From JBAXGW01 sp037139195 (GTDB lineage: Bacteria; Bacteroidota; Bacteroidia; Bacteroidales; JAHJDW01): DNA of 64,000 nucleotides. Under the pieces are notes generated by a model. It worked only from the letters and a program-made list of their open reading frames with translations, had not been told where the DNA came from and did not search any database. The stretch spans positions 1 to 64,000 of the forward strand of contig JBAXGW010000015.1 of the NCBI GenBank assembly GCA_037139195.1. The letters run 5' to 3'. Positions 9,495 through 18,087 of the stretch are shown piece after piece; positions within the stretch are counted from its first letter, which is position 1; every line of letters starts with the position of its first letter. The position numbers and the translations under genes are program-made.

Positions 9495-10736
9495 TTAGTT
9501 AACGAAAATTGTTACAGTTCCAGTTTTTATTTGTTCTTTATCAGAACTGTCTTTAATAATAACCTTCCAAATAAATACATCTGTTGTTGTTGTAGCTTGC
9601 TTGTTTGTTTTATAATTTATACCATCCCATTTTTTGTTTGGGTCGTCAGTTTCAAATAAAATAGCCCCTGATTTGTCGTAAATAATAAAGTGGTACTTTA
9701 AATTTACTAATTCTTCACCAATTGGACCAAAGAAATCATTATTGCCATCTCCATTTGGAGTAAAACTATTAGGTATTTGAAAGTATTCCATTTCAACTTT
9801 AACGGGTTTATTAAAAGTGCTAAAACATCCGTTAGAATTTTTTGCAGTTAATTCTACTTTGTAAACATCACTTTTTGAAAACTCTTTTTCTAATAAATCA
9901 TTAGTGCTAATAACCTCGTTATTAATTTTCCATTCATAAGTATTTGCATCTGCAATAGCTGGTTTGAATGAATAATTTTTATCGTTGTTAGTCCAGCTAA
10001 AATCGGCTGTTGGTGTTTCCTTAGCATTTATATTTGAATGATATGTATATGTATTATTTTCGTACTTAACAATTAAATTTACTTTAAAAATTCCACCAGA
10101 TGTATAATTATGCGACACATTAAAACCTTCTGCAGTATTTCCATCGCCAAAATCCCAAATATAGCTTGCGTTTTGTATCGAATTAGAACTGTTAAAGTTA
10201 ATACTTAAAGGAGTGCAGCCTTCTTTTGCTGATTGATTAATTGAGAATGATATTTGTTCTTTATTGTTCTTAGTAAACTCTTTATTTTCTGTTGGCTTAT
10301 ATGCATTGTTTGTATTTTCAGTTGAAGAGTAGTTAGAAGATACATTTTGAGTGTTTATTTTTTCTTCAGTCAAATTAGATGGAGCATTTTGTTTAATATC
10401 AGATTTTTGAGTATAAACTTTTGCGCTATTTTTTTCTAGGAATTGTGTATTTGTATTTTTAGTTTTATTATTTTCTGTTGTTATATTATCGATTTTTTCA
10501 ATAGAGGGATTGTTTACTACTTGTTTGTAAATATTATTTGCACTAAAGTAACTGTATGTAAAAACAGAAGTAACTGCAACTAAAGTAATCGCAGCACCAA
10601 AAATAGATAAATTTTTAGCAGAAAAAGGATTTGAAGAACCAAGCTTCTTATTGAGCTTTGACCAATCTTTTGGGTCGTACTCAAATTCAAAGCTATTTGC
10701 TTTTTCTTTTATAATATCGTCAAAATTATATTTCAT
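9495..10736 (-). CDS. Single-pass membrane protein with PKD domain and CHU_C domain, candidate anti-sigma partner
   Basis: The 413 residues have a charged N-terminal segment of about 38 residues (FDDIIKEK, DPKDWSKLNKKLGS), one membrane helix (about residues 43-67, LSIFGAAITLVAVTSVFTYS), an Asn/Thr/Lys-rich linker, a PKD domain (SYIWDFGDGNTAEGFN, about residues 190-245), a second PKD-like stretch, and a CHU_C domain (IPNSFTPNGDGNNDFFGP, KWDGINYKTNK). There is no cleavable signal peptide. Its start overlaps the sigma factor gene by 11 bases. Position and topology (short cytoplasmic part, membrane helix, large outer part) fit a sigma regulator, but no known anti-sigma domain is recognisable. Confidence 0.8.
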   Translation of the reverse strand: MKYNFDDIIKEKANSFEFEYDPKDWSKLNKKLGSSNPFSAKNLSIFGAAITLVAVTSVFTYSYFSANNIYKQVVNNPSIEKIDNITTENNKTKNTNTQFLEKNSAKVYTQKSDIKQNAPSNLTEEKINTQNVSSNYSSTENTNNAYKPTENKEFTKNNKEQISFSINQSAKEGCTPLSINFNSSNSIQNASYIWDFGDGNTAEGFNVSHNYTSGGIFKVNLIVKYENNTYTYHSNINAKETPTADFSWTNNDKNYSFKPAIADANTYEWKINNEVISTNDLLEKEFSKSDVYKVELTAKNSNGCFSTFNKPVKVEMEYFQIPNSFTPNGDGNNDFFGPIGEELVNLKYHFIIYDKSGAILFETDDPNKKWDGINYKTNKQATTTTDVFIWKVIIKDSSDKEQIKTGTVTIFVN

Positions 10737-11307
10737 GGTTAGCCTGATTTATATGGTCGTCGAATAATTTTTTTAAGTTTAATTTTGCTTTGGCATAATT
10801 GGATTTAGAAGTTCCTTCACTTATATTTAACAATTCTGCAATTTCTTTATGCGAGTATTCTTCAATTACATAAAGATTGAAAACTGTTTTATAAGCTGGA
10901 GATAGTTTTTGAATAAGATTTAGAATTATTTCTGCTCTCAATTTAGCATAATCGCTTAATTCGTCGCTAGTATCAGCAATTGATACTTCGTTTTGAACAG
11001 AATAATCGGTAATATCAACAAAAACTTCCCGTTTTTTTCTAACGTAATCAATAGCTGTATGAACTATTATTTTACGTATCCAACCTTCCAAAGAACCTTT
11101 GTTTTCAAAGCCATTCAGGCTAGCGAAAACTTTTATAAAACCTTCTTGAAGTATGTCTTTTGCTTCATCCATGTCCTCGGCATATCGAAAACATACATTA
11201 AGCATTTTACCATAAAATGACTGATATAGTTTTTGCTGGCCTCTTTTGTCTCCATTTTGGCAAGATTTGATTAATTTTCCAGCTGTTTCTTTATCCGTTA
11301 GGTTCAT
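10726..11307 (-). CDS. ECF-type RNA polymerase sigma factor (sigma-70 family)
   Basis: The 193-residue protein has a region 2 (residues of about 25-95: YAEDMDEAKDILQEGFIKVF, then GWIRKIIVHTAIDYVRKKR) and a region 4 helix-turn-helix (about 135-185: LSPAYKTVFNLYVIEEYSHKE, then AELLNISEGTSKSNY). Regions 1 and 3 are absent, as expected for the ECF group. It is the first gene of an operon that continues with the PKD/TM protein (11-base overlap) and the 1965-residue surface protein. It probably directs transcription of surface or envelope genes. No match to the housekeeping TAnnTTTG motif was seen upstream, which would suit autoregulation. Confidence 0.93.
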   Translation of the reverse strand: MNLTDKETAGKLIKSCQNGDKRGQQKLYQSFYGKMLNVCFRYAEDMDEAKDILQEGFIKVFASLNGFENKGSLEGWIRKIIVHTAIDYVRKKREVFVDITDYSVQNEVSIADTSDELSDYAKLRAEIILNLIQKLSPAYKTVFNLYVIEEYSHKEIAELLNISEGTSKSNYAKAKLNLKKLFDDHINQANHEI

Positions 11308-11496
11308 TTTTATGTGCTTCTATTATAAGACGAACATTTTTATAGATGGTTGCTTTATTTATAGATAAAAAAAAGTTAATTGTCAAAAAAATAAAATAAT
11401 GTGTTATTATCAGACGCATTTCCTCTATTCATCACAAATATGAATGGCGAAATTAGCTAAAAATTCGAATAAAACAGAAAAAAGTTTTAATAATAA

Positions 11497-12216
11497 TTAT
11501 AAGCCAGCCGATAAAATATCTATCAAGTGTATTGTTTTTATTGGCAGGTTATTTTTCTTGGCGTAAGCATTTAAGTGCATTAGGCAAGTAGGCTCGGTTG
11601 AAGCGATATATTCAGCTCCGGTATTCATTGCATTTGTTATTTTTTGTTGGGCTAAAGATATAGATATGGGTTCATTTGTAATAGAGAATGATTCGCCAAA
11701 GCCACAGCAAACATCGCTGTCTTTCATTTCTCTTAATTCTAAGCCTTTAACGTTCTTTAAAAGTATTCGGGGTTGTTCAAATGTTTTATATTCTCTTAAA
11801 GAGGCACAAGAATCGTGATATGTAACTACTCCATCGAATCTTCCTCCTATTGTTTCAATATTCATCACATTAACGAGAAAATCAGATAATTCATAGACGT
11901 TTTTTTGAATTAATTTATATTCGTTATGGAGAGCTGTGTTGTGAAAAAGTTCGGTATAATAGTTTTTTACCATCGACGAGCATTTGCTAGAAGGGACTAC
12001 AATATATTTGCTATTAGCAAATTCTTTAATAAACTTTTCGCCAATTTCTTTAGTTTCGTCCCAATGACCGCAGTTAAATGAGTGTAAGCCGCAGCAAGTT
12101 TGCTCAGGATTATACTTTACTGTAACACCAACTCTTTCCAAAATTTTCAGCATGTTAAAAGCTGTTTCTGGATAATATTGGTCAATTGTACAAGGGATGA
12201 AAATATCTACTACCAT
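11497..12216 (-). CDS. LutA/LldE-type (Fe-S)-binding CCG-domain protein
   Basis: The ATG at 12216 (MVVDIFIPCTIDQYYPET) is preferred to a GTG 18 bases upstream because family members begin at this point. The 239 residues contain two cysteine-rich CCG modules: one with CTIDQ, TCCGLHSFNCGHW and SSKCSSM, the other with YHDSCASLRE, DVCCGFGESFS and EPTCLMHL. The family is the small subunit of the L-lactate-oxidation LutABC set and of related electron-transfer systems. No lutB lies beside it; a LutC-like LUD protein is encoded 2.4 kb away in another operon. Whether it works in lactate oxidation here is uncertain. Confidence 0.85.
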   Translation of the reverse strand: MVVDIFIPCTIDQYYPETAFNMLKILERVGVTVKYNPEQTCCGLHSFNCGHWDETKEIGEKFIKEFANSKYIVVPSSKCSSMVKNYYTELFHNTALHNEYKLIQKNVYELSDFLVNVMNIETIGGRFDGVVTYHDSCASLREYKTFEQPRILLKNVKGLELREMKDSDVCCGFGESFSITNEPISISLAQQKITNAMNTGAEYIASTEPTCLMHLNAYAKKNNLPIKTIHLIDILSAGL

Positions 12217-12266
12217 ACTATAAATTAATACCACAAAATAACAAAAAATACTAATATGCTCTGTTG

Positions 12267-12297
12267 CTTTTATTTTTATTTTTATTTTTATTTTTTA
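12267..12297. repeat. Short (ATTTTT)n tandem tract
   Basis: Four to five near-perfect copies of a T-rich hexamer lie between the divergent starts of the LutA-like and HAD genes. It may be a slippage-prone spacer; no function can be assigned. Confidence 0.7.
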
Positions 12298-12332
12298 ACA
12301 ATCCAATATGATGTAGTGTTATCAGCTATTTA

Positions 12333-12363
12333 TATGAAATGTTGTTTTTTATTCTTATTTTTG
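12333..12363 (+). promoter_or_regulatory. Promoter of the HAD nucleotidase gene
   Basis: TATTTTTG at 12356-12363 matches the Bacteroidota -7 element TAnnTTTG exactly. TATG at 12333-12336 (three of four to TTTG) is 19 bases upstream. The predicted leader is about 14 bases. Confidence 0.45.
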
Positions 12364-12380
12364 CGAAGAAATAAATTATC

Positions 12381-13067
12381 ATGTATTCAGCCGTTTTTTT
12401 TGATTTAGATAGAACATTATGGGATTTTGAAAGCAATGCTAAAGCGGCTTTTGAAGCAATTTTTGTTGAATATAATTTAAAAGCAAAAGGAATTCCTTCT
12501 TCTTCTGATTTTTACGAAAAGTATTCGCTTCATAATAATGAGTTGTGGAACTTATATAATAGAGGCGAAATTATTAAAGAAACACTTAAAACTGCTCGAT
12601 TTATTTTAACATTATTAGACTATAAAATAAACGACGATATGCTTTCTATAGCATTAGGCGATTCATACCTTAAATATAGTTTAACCTTCAATAAATTATT
12701 TCCTGGGGCTGAGGAAATAATTAGTTATCTTAAGAAATCATATAAGCTAGGAATTATCACTAACGGGTTTGAGGAAATTCAATATCACAAATTAAAAATT
12801 TCTGGTTTAAATAAATATTTTGATGTGGTTATCACATCCGAAGAAGCTGGTTTTAAAAAGCCAAATCCACGAATATTTGAATATGCATTAAGTAAGATAA
12901 ATGCCAAGGCAGAAGAATCAATAATGATTGGCGACGATATTGAAATTGATATTTTAGGTGCTAAAAATGCGGGTATTAGTCAAATTTATTTTAATCCAGA
13001 AAAAAATAAATGTCCTGAAGCTAATTTCTCTATTAGTGATTTAAATGAAATTAAAACGATATTGTAG
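12381..13067 (+). CDS. HAD-superfamily nucleotidase, YjjG type
   Basis: The 228 residues show the HAD motifs: FFDLDRTLWD (nucleophile and acid Asp, residues of about 7-16), TNGFEEIQYHKL (motif II), the Lys in FKKPNPRIFE (motif III) and MIGDDIEIDILGAKNAG (motif IV). The alpha-helical cap between motifs I and II is of the subfamily IA type. The DLDRTLWDF variant and length match YjjG-like pyrimidine nucleotidases, which dephosphorylate nucleoside monophosphates including damaged or non-canonical ones. It stands alone and converges on psd. Confidence 0.88.
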   Translation: MYSAVFFDLDRTLWDFESNAKAAFEAIFVEYNLKAKGIPSSSDFYEKYSLHNNELWNLYNRGEIIKETLKTARFILTLLDYKINDDMLSIALGDSYLKYSLTFNKLFPGAEEIISYLKKSYKLGIITNGFEEIQYHKLKISGLNKYFDVVITSEEAGFKKPNPRIFEYALSKINAKAEESIMIGDDIEIDILGAKNAGISQIYFNPEKNKCPEANFSISDLNEIKTIL

Positions 13068-13088
13068 TCCTTTTGTAATTAACTCTAG

Positions 13089-13751
13089 TTACTTTATTCT
13101 AGCTATTTCAGTTATACCACCAACAGTTTTCTGGTTTAAATCAACTAAAACTTCATACGATAAAGGAACAAAAACATCCACTCTTGAGCCAAATTTAATA
13201 AATCCAAGCTCTTCATTTTGCTTAACATAAGTGTTTTCTTTTGTATAGCAAACGATTCTTCTTGCTAATGCGCCTGCTATTTGACGAATTAAAATTTTGT
13301 CTTTATTCTCGTTTTCTAAAGCTATAGTTGTTCGCTCATTTTCTGTTGAAGATTTTGGATGCCAAGCAACTAAATATTTGCCTTTGTGATATTTGTAATA
13401 TAAAATATTTCCGCTTTGTGGGTATCTATTTACATGTACGTTTAATGGCGACATGAAAATTGAAATCTGACGACATTTTGTTTTTAAAAATTCTTCTTCA
13501 AAAACTTCTTCAATAACTACCACTTTGCCATCAGCAGGGGCTGTAAGAATGTTAGGATTATTGTTGTGCCTTCTATTAGGCATTCTGAAAAAATAAACAA
13601 CAATAAATAAAACAGCTCCAAGTAATAAAAATATGGTATATGATAAAACAGTTAAAGCTGAGGGGATAAAATAAAATGATGTTGCATTTAAAATAATAAA
13701 TAATATTAATGCCAATAAAATACTGTTTCTTCCTTCTTTGTGCAGTGTCAT
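13089..13751 (-). CDS. psd: Phosphatidylserine decarboxylase proenzyme (short, PSD-A type)
   Basis: It decarboxylates phosphatidylserine to phosphatidylethanolamine at the membrane. The 220-residue length fits the short PSD-A class. Two membrane segments lie at about residues 10-50, followed by LTAPADGKVVVIEE, SPLNVHVNRYPQSG and the self-cleavage site KFGSRVDVF, where Gly188-Ser189 would split and Ser189 become the pyruvoyl group. Its ATG overlaps the cdsA stop by four bases (ATGA). It is the last gene of the rsfS-ftsH-LUD-cdsA-psd operon, consistent with coordinated phospholipid synthesis. Confidence 0.95.
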   Translation of the reverse strand: MTLHKEGRNSILLALILFIILNATSFYFIPSALTVLSYTIFLLLGAVLFIVVYFFRMPNRRHNNNPNILTAPADGKVVVIEEVFEEEFLKTKCRQISIFMSPLNVHVNRYPQSGNILYYKYHKGKYLVAWHPKSSTENERTTIALENENKDKILIRQIAGALARRIVCYTKENTYVKQNEELGFIKFGSRVDVFVPLSYEVLVDLNQKTVGGITEIARIK

Positions 13752-14578
13752 AAGCGTGATAAAATTTCTATTGTTATATAATAAAATGGTGCAGCAAATA
13801 GAATGCTGTCGAATCTGTCAAGAATACCGCCGTGTCCGGGTAAAATCTTCCCCGAATCTTTTATTTCTAGTTGTCGTTTAATCATTGATTCGAATAAATC
13901 TCCGTAAGTTCCAGTTATTACAACTACAAAAGCTGCTATTCCCCATTTCCAAAATGGCATTTCTATAAAAAATTTAGACAACACATAAGCAATAATTATT
14001 GAAAAAAGCATACCTCCAAAAAATCCTTCCCAGCTTTTTTTCGGTGAAATTCGTTCAAATAATCGATGTTTTCCTAATGTAATACCTGAGATATATGCTC
14101 CGGTGTCGTTTGTCCAAATAATAAAGAAGAGTGAAAGACTAATATGATATGAATAATTGAATAAGCCAGAGTTGTTGTTTGTTGAGTTTAAAATCATAGT
14201 AAACAAAGGTAGCGAAACCAATATTGCAGGGAATATTGATATTGCCATATTAGTCAATGGACTTGTATGTTTAGAATATAACTCGCTAATAAATAATATT
14301 AAAAAAGGAGTGAGGCATAAAATAGAAATGAACTCAAGTTTATCGCAATAAAAATATCCAAAAACTAGAATAATAAAAGATATTACATTTGTTATTGCTG
14401 ATTTAATATGGCTTATTGAAGGATATTTTGCTTTAATCATTTTGAAAAATTCATAAGAAGCAAGAATCTGGATTAAGACTATTAACCCTACAAATGATTC
14501 AATTGAAAAATAGAATGAAAAAAGAATTATAGATATAAATATAATACCTGTTATAGTTCTAGTAATTAGGTTGCTCAC
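13748..14578 (-). CDS. cdsA: Phosphatidate cytidylyltransferase (CDP-diacylglycerol synthase)
   Basis: This integral membrane enzyme makes CDP-diacylglycerol from phosphatidate and CTP. The 276 residues contain about eight membrane helices and the complete C-terminal CDS signature (SMIKRQLEIKDSGKILPGHG, followed directly by GILDRFDS). The start is a GTG at 14578; no closer ATG keeps the first membrane helix. The stop overlaps the psd start by four bases, and the LUD gene ends 17 bases upstream. CdsA and Psd are successive steps toward phosphatidylethanolamine, with the serine-transfer step encoded elsewhere. Confidence 0.96.
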   Translation of the reverse strand: MSNLITRTITGIIFISIILFSFYFSIESFVGLIVLIQILASYEFFKMIKAKYPSISHIKSAITNVISFIILVFGYFYCDKLEFISILCLTPFLILFISELYSKHTSPLTNMAISIFPAILVSLPLFTMILNSTNNNSGLFNYSYHISLSLFFIIWTNDTGAYISGITLGKHRLFERISPKKSWEGFFGGMLFSIIIAYVLSKFFIEMPFWKWGIAAFVVVITGTYGDLFESMIKRQLEIKDSGKILPGHGGILDRFDSILFAAPFYYITIEILSRL

Positions 14579-14594
14579 GAATTATTATTTTTAA

Positions 14595-15233
14595 TTAAAA
14601 TTGATCTAATAAAAACAAATACATTTCTTTATGGCCAATTCCAATATCTTTTACTTCGTAATTTGGGAGCATAGTTTTAGATGGACCTGTAATCATTGTT
14701 AGCATTGAAGGTATAATTGGGTATTTTGTTCTTATTTTTATCATTGCATCTTTTATGTCAGAAACCAATTGGTCAAGCTCTGCTATAACTATTATTACAG
14801 GAGCGCTTAGCATAGATTTTCTGCCACCAGTTTGTTTCGAAGATATCATAATTGAACCTGATCTTGAAATTAAGAATTCGCAATCTGTAATGCAAGCATG
14901 AGCCTCAATTTCGCCTTTAAAATTGCTTATAAAACTAATGCCAGAAGGCTCAAGCATTTTCAGCAGCTTAGGATCGGCACATATTATATTGCTGATATCA
15001 ATTTGTTCAGAAAGCATTTTTATTTTTTCAGCCAAGTCTTCGTTGTCATCGCAAAAAATAAATTGACCGCCTTGTTTATTAAATTCTTCAACAAATTGTA
15101 TTTCAAGTGGTTCTTCACTTAGATTGTAAATAGTGTTGTCGAAATCAATATCAGCGGTAGAAGTAGGTAAGTCTTGCATAAGGGCATTTCTTACCTTTTT
15201 CAATATTTTTTCTTTTGTGGTGCTTTCTTTCAT
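14595..15233 (-). CDS. LUD-domain protein (LutC/YkgG family)
   Basis: The 212-residue protein has an N-terminal helix (KEKILKKVRNALMQ), then the LUD fold with ICADPKLLKML, the conserved ADCE-like turn here as ITDCEFLISRSGSIMISS, and the C-terminal GPSKTMLPNYEVKDIGIGHK, close to the family GPSRTADIE motif. LutC-type proteins belong to lactate oxidation, but the gene sits 13 bases after ftsH and before cdsA, an order common in Bacteroidota. Its true substrate is therefore uncertain. Confidence 0.88.
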   Translation of the reverse strand: MKESTTKEKILKKVRNALMQDLPTSTADIDFDNTIYNLSEEPLEIQFVEEFNKQGGQFIFCDDNEDLAEKIKMLSEQIDISNIICADPKLLKMLEPSGISFISNFKGEIEAHACITDCEFLISRSGSIMISSKQTGGRKSMLSAPVIIVIAELDQLVSDIKDAMIKIRTKYPIIPSMLTMITGPSKTMLPNYEVKDIGIGHKEMYLFLLDQF

Positions 15234-15246
15234 TTTCGTATGTGTA

Positions 15247-17313
15247 TTAGCTCAAAGGAATATTTTCAACAAGAGTCGAATTTAAATCTTTGTTTTCTTG
15301 TTCAGTATTAAAGTCTACAGGTCTAGAACCAAAAATTAATTCTAAATCTTCTCTAAATATTACCTCATTTGTTAATAGTTTCTCAGCCAAAGTATGAACA
15401 TTTTCTTTGTTATCAATCAGAATTTGTTTTGCTCTATTATAAGCTGTGCTAATTAATAAGCTTACCTCTTGGTCAATAACTTCTGCTGTATGTTCGCTAT
15501 AAGGTTTCGAAAAAGAATATTCGTTTTGACCCGAAGAATCGTAGTAACTAATATTTCCAAGTTTATCGTTTAATCCGAAGAATGCGACCATTGAATATGC
15601 TTGTTTTGAAACTCTTTCTAAGTCGTTTAAAGCACCTGTAGATATTTCATTAAAAAACACTTCTTCTGCTGCTCTTCCACCTAGCGTAGCACACATTTCA
15701 TCTAGTAGTTGCTCTTTAGTTGTTATTTGGCGTTCTTCGGGTAAATACCAGGCAGCTCCTAACGCTTTGCCTCTAGGAACAATGGTAACTTTTATAAGTG
15801 GATGTGCATATTTCAACATCCAACTTACAGCTGCATGACCCGATTCATGATAAGCAATTGTTTTCTTTTCCTTTACTGATATTATTTTATTTCGTTTTTC
15901 TAAACCACCAATAATTCGATCAATTGCATCAAGAAAATCTTGTTTTTCAATCGACGTTTTGTTTTTTCTAGCTGCTATTAAAGCAGATTCATTACAAATA
16001 TTGGCTATATCTGCACCCGAAAAACCAGGTGTTTGTTTAGCTAGAAAATCAATTTTAATTGATTCTAATTCGTATTTTAGTGGTTTTAAATGTACTGCAA
16101 AAATAGCTTTGCGTTCCTCTAAATCAGGTAATTCAACATGGATTTGTCTGTCAAAGCGTCCAGGACGTAACAACGCTCTATCTAAAACGTCGGCACGGTT
16201 AGTAGCAGCTAAAATAATTACTCCTACGTTCGCTGTAAAGCCATCCATTTCTGTTAAAAGTTGATTTAAGGTGTTTTCACGTTCATCGTTTCCACCAGTC
16301 ATAGCATTTTTCCCTCTTGCACGACCAATTGCATCTATTTCATCAATGAAAATAATACAAGGAGCTTTTTCTTTTGCTTGTTTGAATAAATCTCGAACAC
16401 GCGATGCACCTACACCTACAAACATTTCTACAAAGTCAGAACCCGACATTGAGAAAAATGGAACTTGAGCTTCGCCAGCAACAGCTTTGGCTAGAAGTGT
16501 TTTTCCAGTTCCAGGAGGTCCTACAAGCAAGGCTCCTCTTGGAATTTTACCACCTAAGTCTGTATATTTTTTTGGGTTTTTTAGGAAATCAACAATTTCC
16601 ATTACTTCAACTTTGGCTTCTTCAAGTCCTGCAACATTTTCAAAAGTAGTTGTAACACTTGTGTTTTTGTCGTAAAGTGATGCTTTCGACTTCCCAAAAT
16701 TAAATATTTGTCCAGCGCCGCCTCCGCCTCCGCCCATTCTGCGCATTATTAATACCCATACGCCAATTATTAGAGCTATTGGTAGTATTGTCCAAAATAA
16801 ATCAGCAGTCCAATCTTTTCTTATAGCAGGAGCTATAGGAATGAAGTCATTAGCAATTATATTTTCTTTTTCTTCAGGTGTTTTACCAACAGTATCTTTG
16901 GCTAAAATTTTGTTTTGTGCGTCGTTAAGGTCTTTAGTAAACTCTTCAACAGTAATAAATTCTAACAGAAAATGAGGTCCTAAATTAGAAATGTTGCCCA
17001 ATCCTTTTTCTGTTAGTGATTTATAAATTGTGTCAGTTTTCATAGAATCTTGCTTAATATATATTTCGGCATATTCCTTATTAACAACTACAATTTTCTG
17101 AACATGGTGTTTTGCAAGCATTCTATTTGCAAAAATTTGCCAATTTATTTTTTCAGGGCTGTTGCTCGTAGAATAAAACTGCATAGCTAAAAACACAACT
17201 GCAATTATCCCATAAACCCAATAAATACTGAATTTTGGTGCTTTTGGAAGTTTTCCCATTGGCTTATCTTTGTTTTTTTCTTTTGCTTCTTCCTTGTTAT
17301 TATCTTTTTCCAT
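15247..17313 (-). CDS. ftsH: ATP-dependent zinc metalloprotease FtsH
   Basis: FtsH degrades misfolded and short-lived proteins at the inner membrane. The 688 residues have a Lys/Glu-rich cytoplasmic start, a membrane helix at about 30-48, a periplasmic domain, a second helix at about 170-192, a Gly-rich linker, an AAA+ domain with Walker A GPPGTGKT at residues 265-272, Walker B IIFIDEIDAIG, the SRH stretch ATNRADVLDRALLRPGRFDR, and the M41 zinc site HESGH at 489-493. All catalytic residues are present. It follows rsfS by nine bases and precedes the LUD gene. FtsH next to cdsA/psd suits its known control of membrane lipid balance in other bacteria. Confidence 0.98.
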   Translation of the reverse strand: MEKDNNKEEAKEKNKDKPMGKLPKAPKFSIYWVYGIIAVVFLAMQFYSTSNSPEKINWQIFANRMLAKHHVQKIVVVNKEYAEIYIKQDSMKTDTIYKSLTEKGLGNISNLGPHFLLEFITVEEFTKDLNDAQNKILAKDTVGKTPEEKENIIANDFIPIAPAIRKDWTADLFWTILPIALIIGVWVLIMRRMGGGGGGAGQIFNFGKSKASLYDKNTSVTTTFENVAGLEEAKVEVMEIVDFLKNPKKYTDLGGKIPRGALLVGPPGTGKTLLAKAVAGEAQVPFFSMSGSDFVEMFVGVGASRVRDLFKQAKEKAPCIIFIDEIDAIGRARGKNAMTGGNDERENTLNQLLTEMDGFTANVGVIILAATNRADVLDRALLRPGRFDRQIHVELPDLEERKAIFAVHLKPLKYELESIKIDFLAKQTPGFSGADIANICNESALIAARKNKTSIEKQDFLDAIDRIIGGLEKRNKIISVKEKKTIAYHESGHAAVSWMLKYAHPLIKVTIVPRGKALGAAWYLPEERQITTKEQLLDEMCATLGGRAAEEVFFNEISTGALNDLERVSKQAYSMVAFFGLNDKLGNISYYDSSGQNEYSFSKPYSEHTAEVIDQEVSLLISTAYNRAKQILIDNKENVHTLAEKLLTNEVIFREDLELIFGSRPVDFNTEQENKDLNSTLVENIPLS

Positions 17314-17322
17314 CTGAGGTAA

Positions 17323-18009
17323 TTATTCTACGTTTTCGAATTTTTTAATTTCTGCATCTGCCCACAATTCTTCAATATTATAAAATTCTCTTTTTTCTTC
17401 TTGAAAAACATGTGCTACCACATCAACGTAATCAACTAAAACCCACTCTGCATTTTCGAAACCTTCTATATGCCAAGGTTTTTGACCAATATTTTTTCTT
17501 ACATAATCTTCTACAGAATGAGCAATTGCATCAACTTGTGTGTTTGAAGCAGCATGGCATATAACAAAAAAGTCGCAGATTCTACTTCCAATTTTTCTTA
17601 AATCCATTACTACTACATCTTTTGCTTTTTTCTCATGCATAGCTGAAACTATAGTTCTAGCAAGTAATTGACTTTCTTCGATGTTTTCAGCTTTCTTTTT
17701 AACTGGAGCTTTTTTAGCTTCTTTGTTTGTTTTTACTGATAATACCGAAGCTTTAGTTGTTTTTGTTTTTACTTCTACTTTAACTTTTTTTGTTACAGTT
17801 TTTGGCGTTTTAGCTAAAGGTTTTATTTTTTCAGTTTCGGCTGTTTTTTCAGTTTTTTTTGCTTTACTAGCAGGTTTTACAGCTTCTTTTGCTTTAGCGC
17901 TTGGCTTCAAAATTTCTTTTGTTGCTACAGTTTTTGGGTTTTCTTTTTTTTGTTTTGCAGAAGTAGTTTTTTTTTCTTCTGATACTTTCTTTATAATTGA
18001 CTTTGCCAT
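17323..18009 (-). CDS. rsfS: Ribosomal silencing factor RsfS with long basic N-terminal extension
   Basis: Residues of about 112-228 are a full RsfS/Iojap domain (LARTIVSAMHEKKAKDVVVM, DFFVICHAASNTQVDAIAHS, WVLVDYVDVVAHVFQEEKRE, YNIEELWADAE). This factor binds ribosomal protein uL14 and blocks subunit joining in starvation. The first 110 residues are unusual: a Lys/Ala/Thr/Pro/Val-rich, histone H1-like tail, roughly doubling the usual family length of about 110-120. The frame is open throughout and the ATG at 18009 lies 25 bases from a good promoter start, so the extension is probably translated. It heads the ftsH-cdsA operon. Confidence 0.93.
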   Translation of the reverse strand: MAKSIIKKVSEEKKTTSAKQKKENPKTVATKEILKPSAKAKEAVKPASKAKKTEKTAETEKIKPLAKTPKTVTKKVKVEVKTKTTKASVLSVKTNKEAKKAPVKKKAENIEESQLLARTIVSAMHEKKAKDVVVMDLRKIGSRICDFFVICHAASNTQVDAIAHSVEDYVRKNIGQKPWHIEGFENAEWVLVDYVDVVAHVFQEEKREFYNIEELWADAEIKKFENVE

Positions 18010-18037
18010 TAAAATCTTCTTAAATTTTATTAAAAAA

Positions 18038-18069
18038 CAAAAATAGTAAAAAAACAGATTAATAGCAAT
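18038..18069 (-). promoter_or_regulatory. Promoter of the rsfS-ftsH-LUD-cdsA-psd operon
   Basis: On the minus strand TATTTTTG (18045-18038) is an exact TAnnTTTG match, with ATTG (18069-18066) 20 bases upstream as a three-of-four -33 element. The predicted leader is about 25 bases before the rsfS ATG. Confidence 0.5.
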
Positions 18070-18087
18070 TACTTATTTAGATAGTTT

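Noticed and set aside
15959..16675. Several plus-strand frames of 60-100 codons opposite ftsH
   Set aside because: They are antisense shadows of the conserved AAA+ coding sequence, which is intact on the minus strand.
17681..18046. A 121-codon plus-strand frame rich in Phe, Val and Ala opposite the rsfS N-terminus
   Set aside because: It is the mirror of the Lys/Ala-rich repeat codons of the RsfS tail, has no start signal, and extends across the rsfS promoter.
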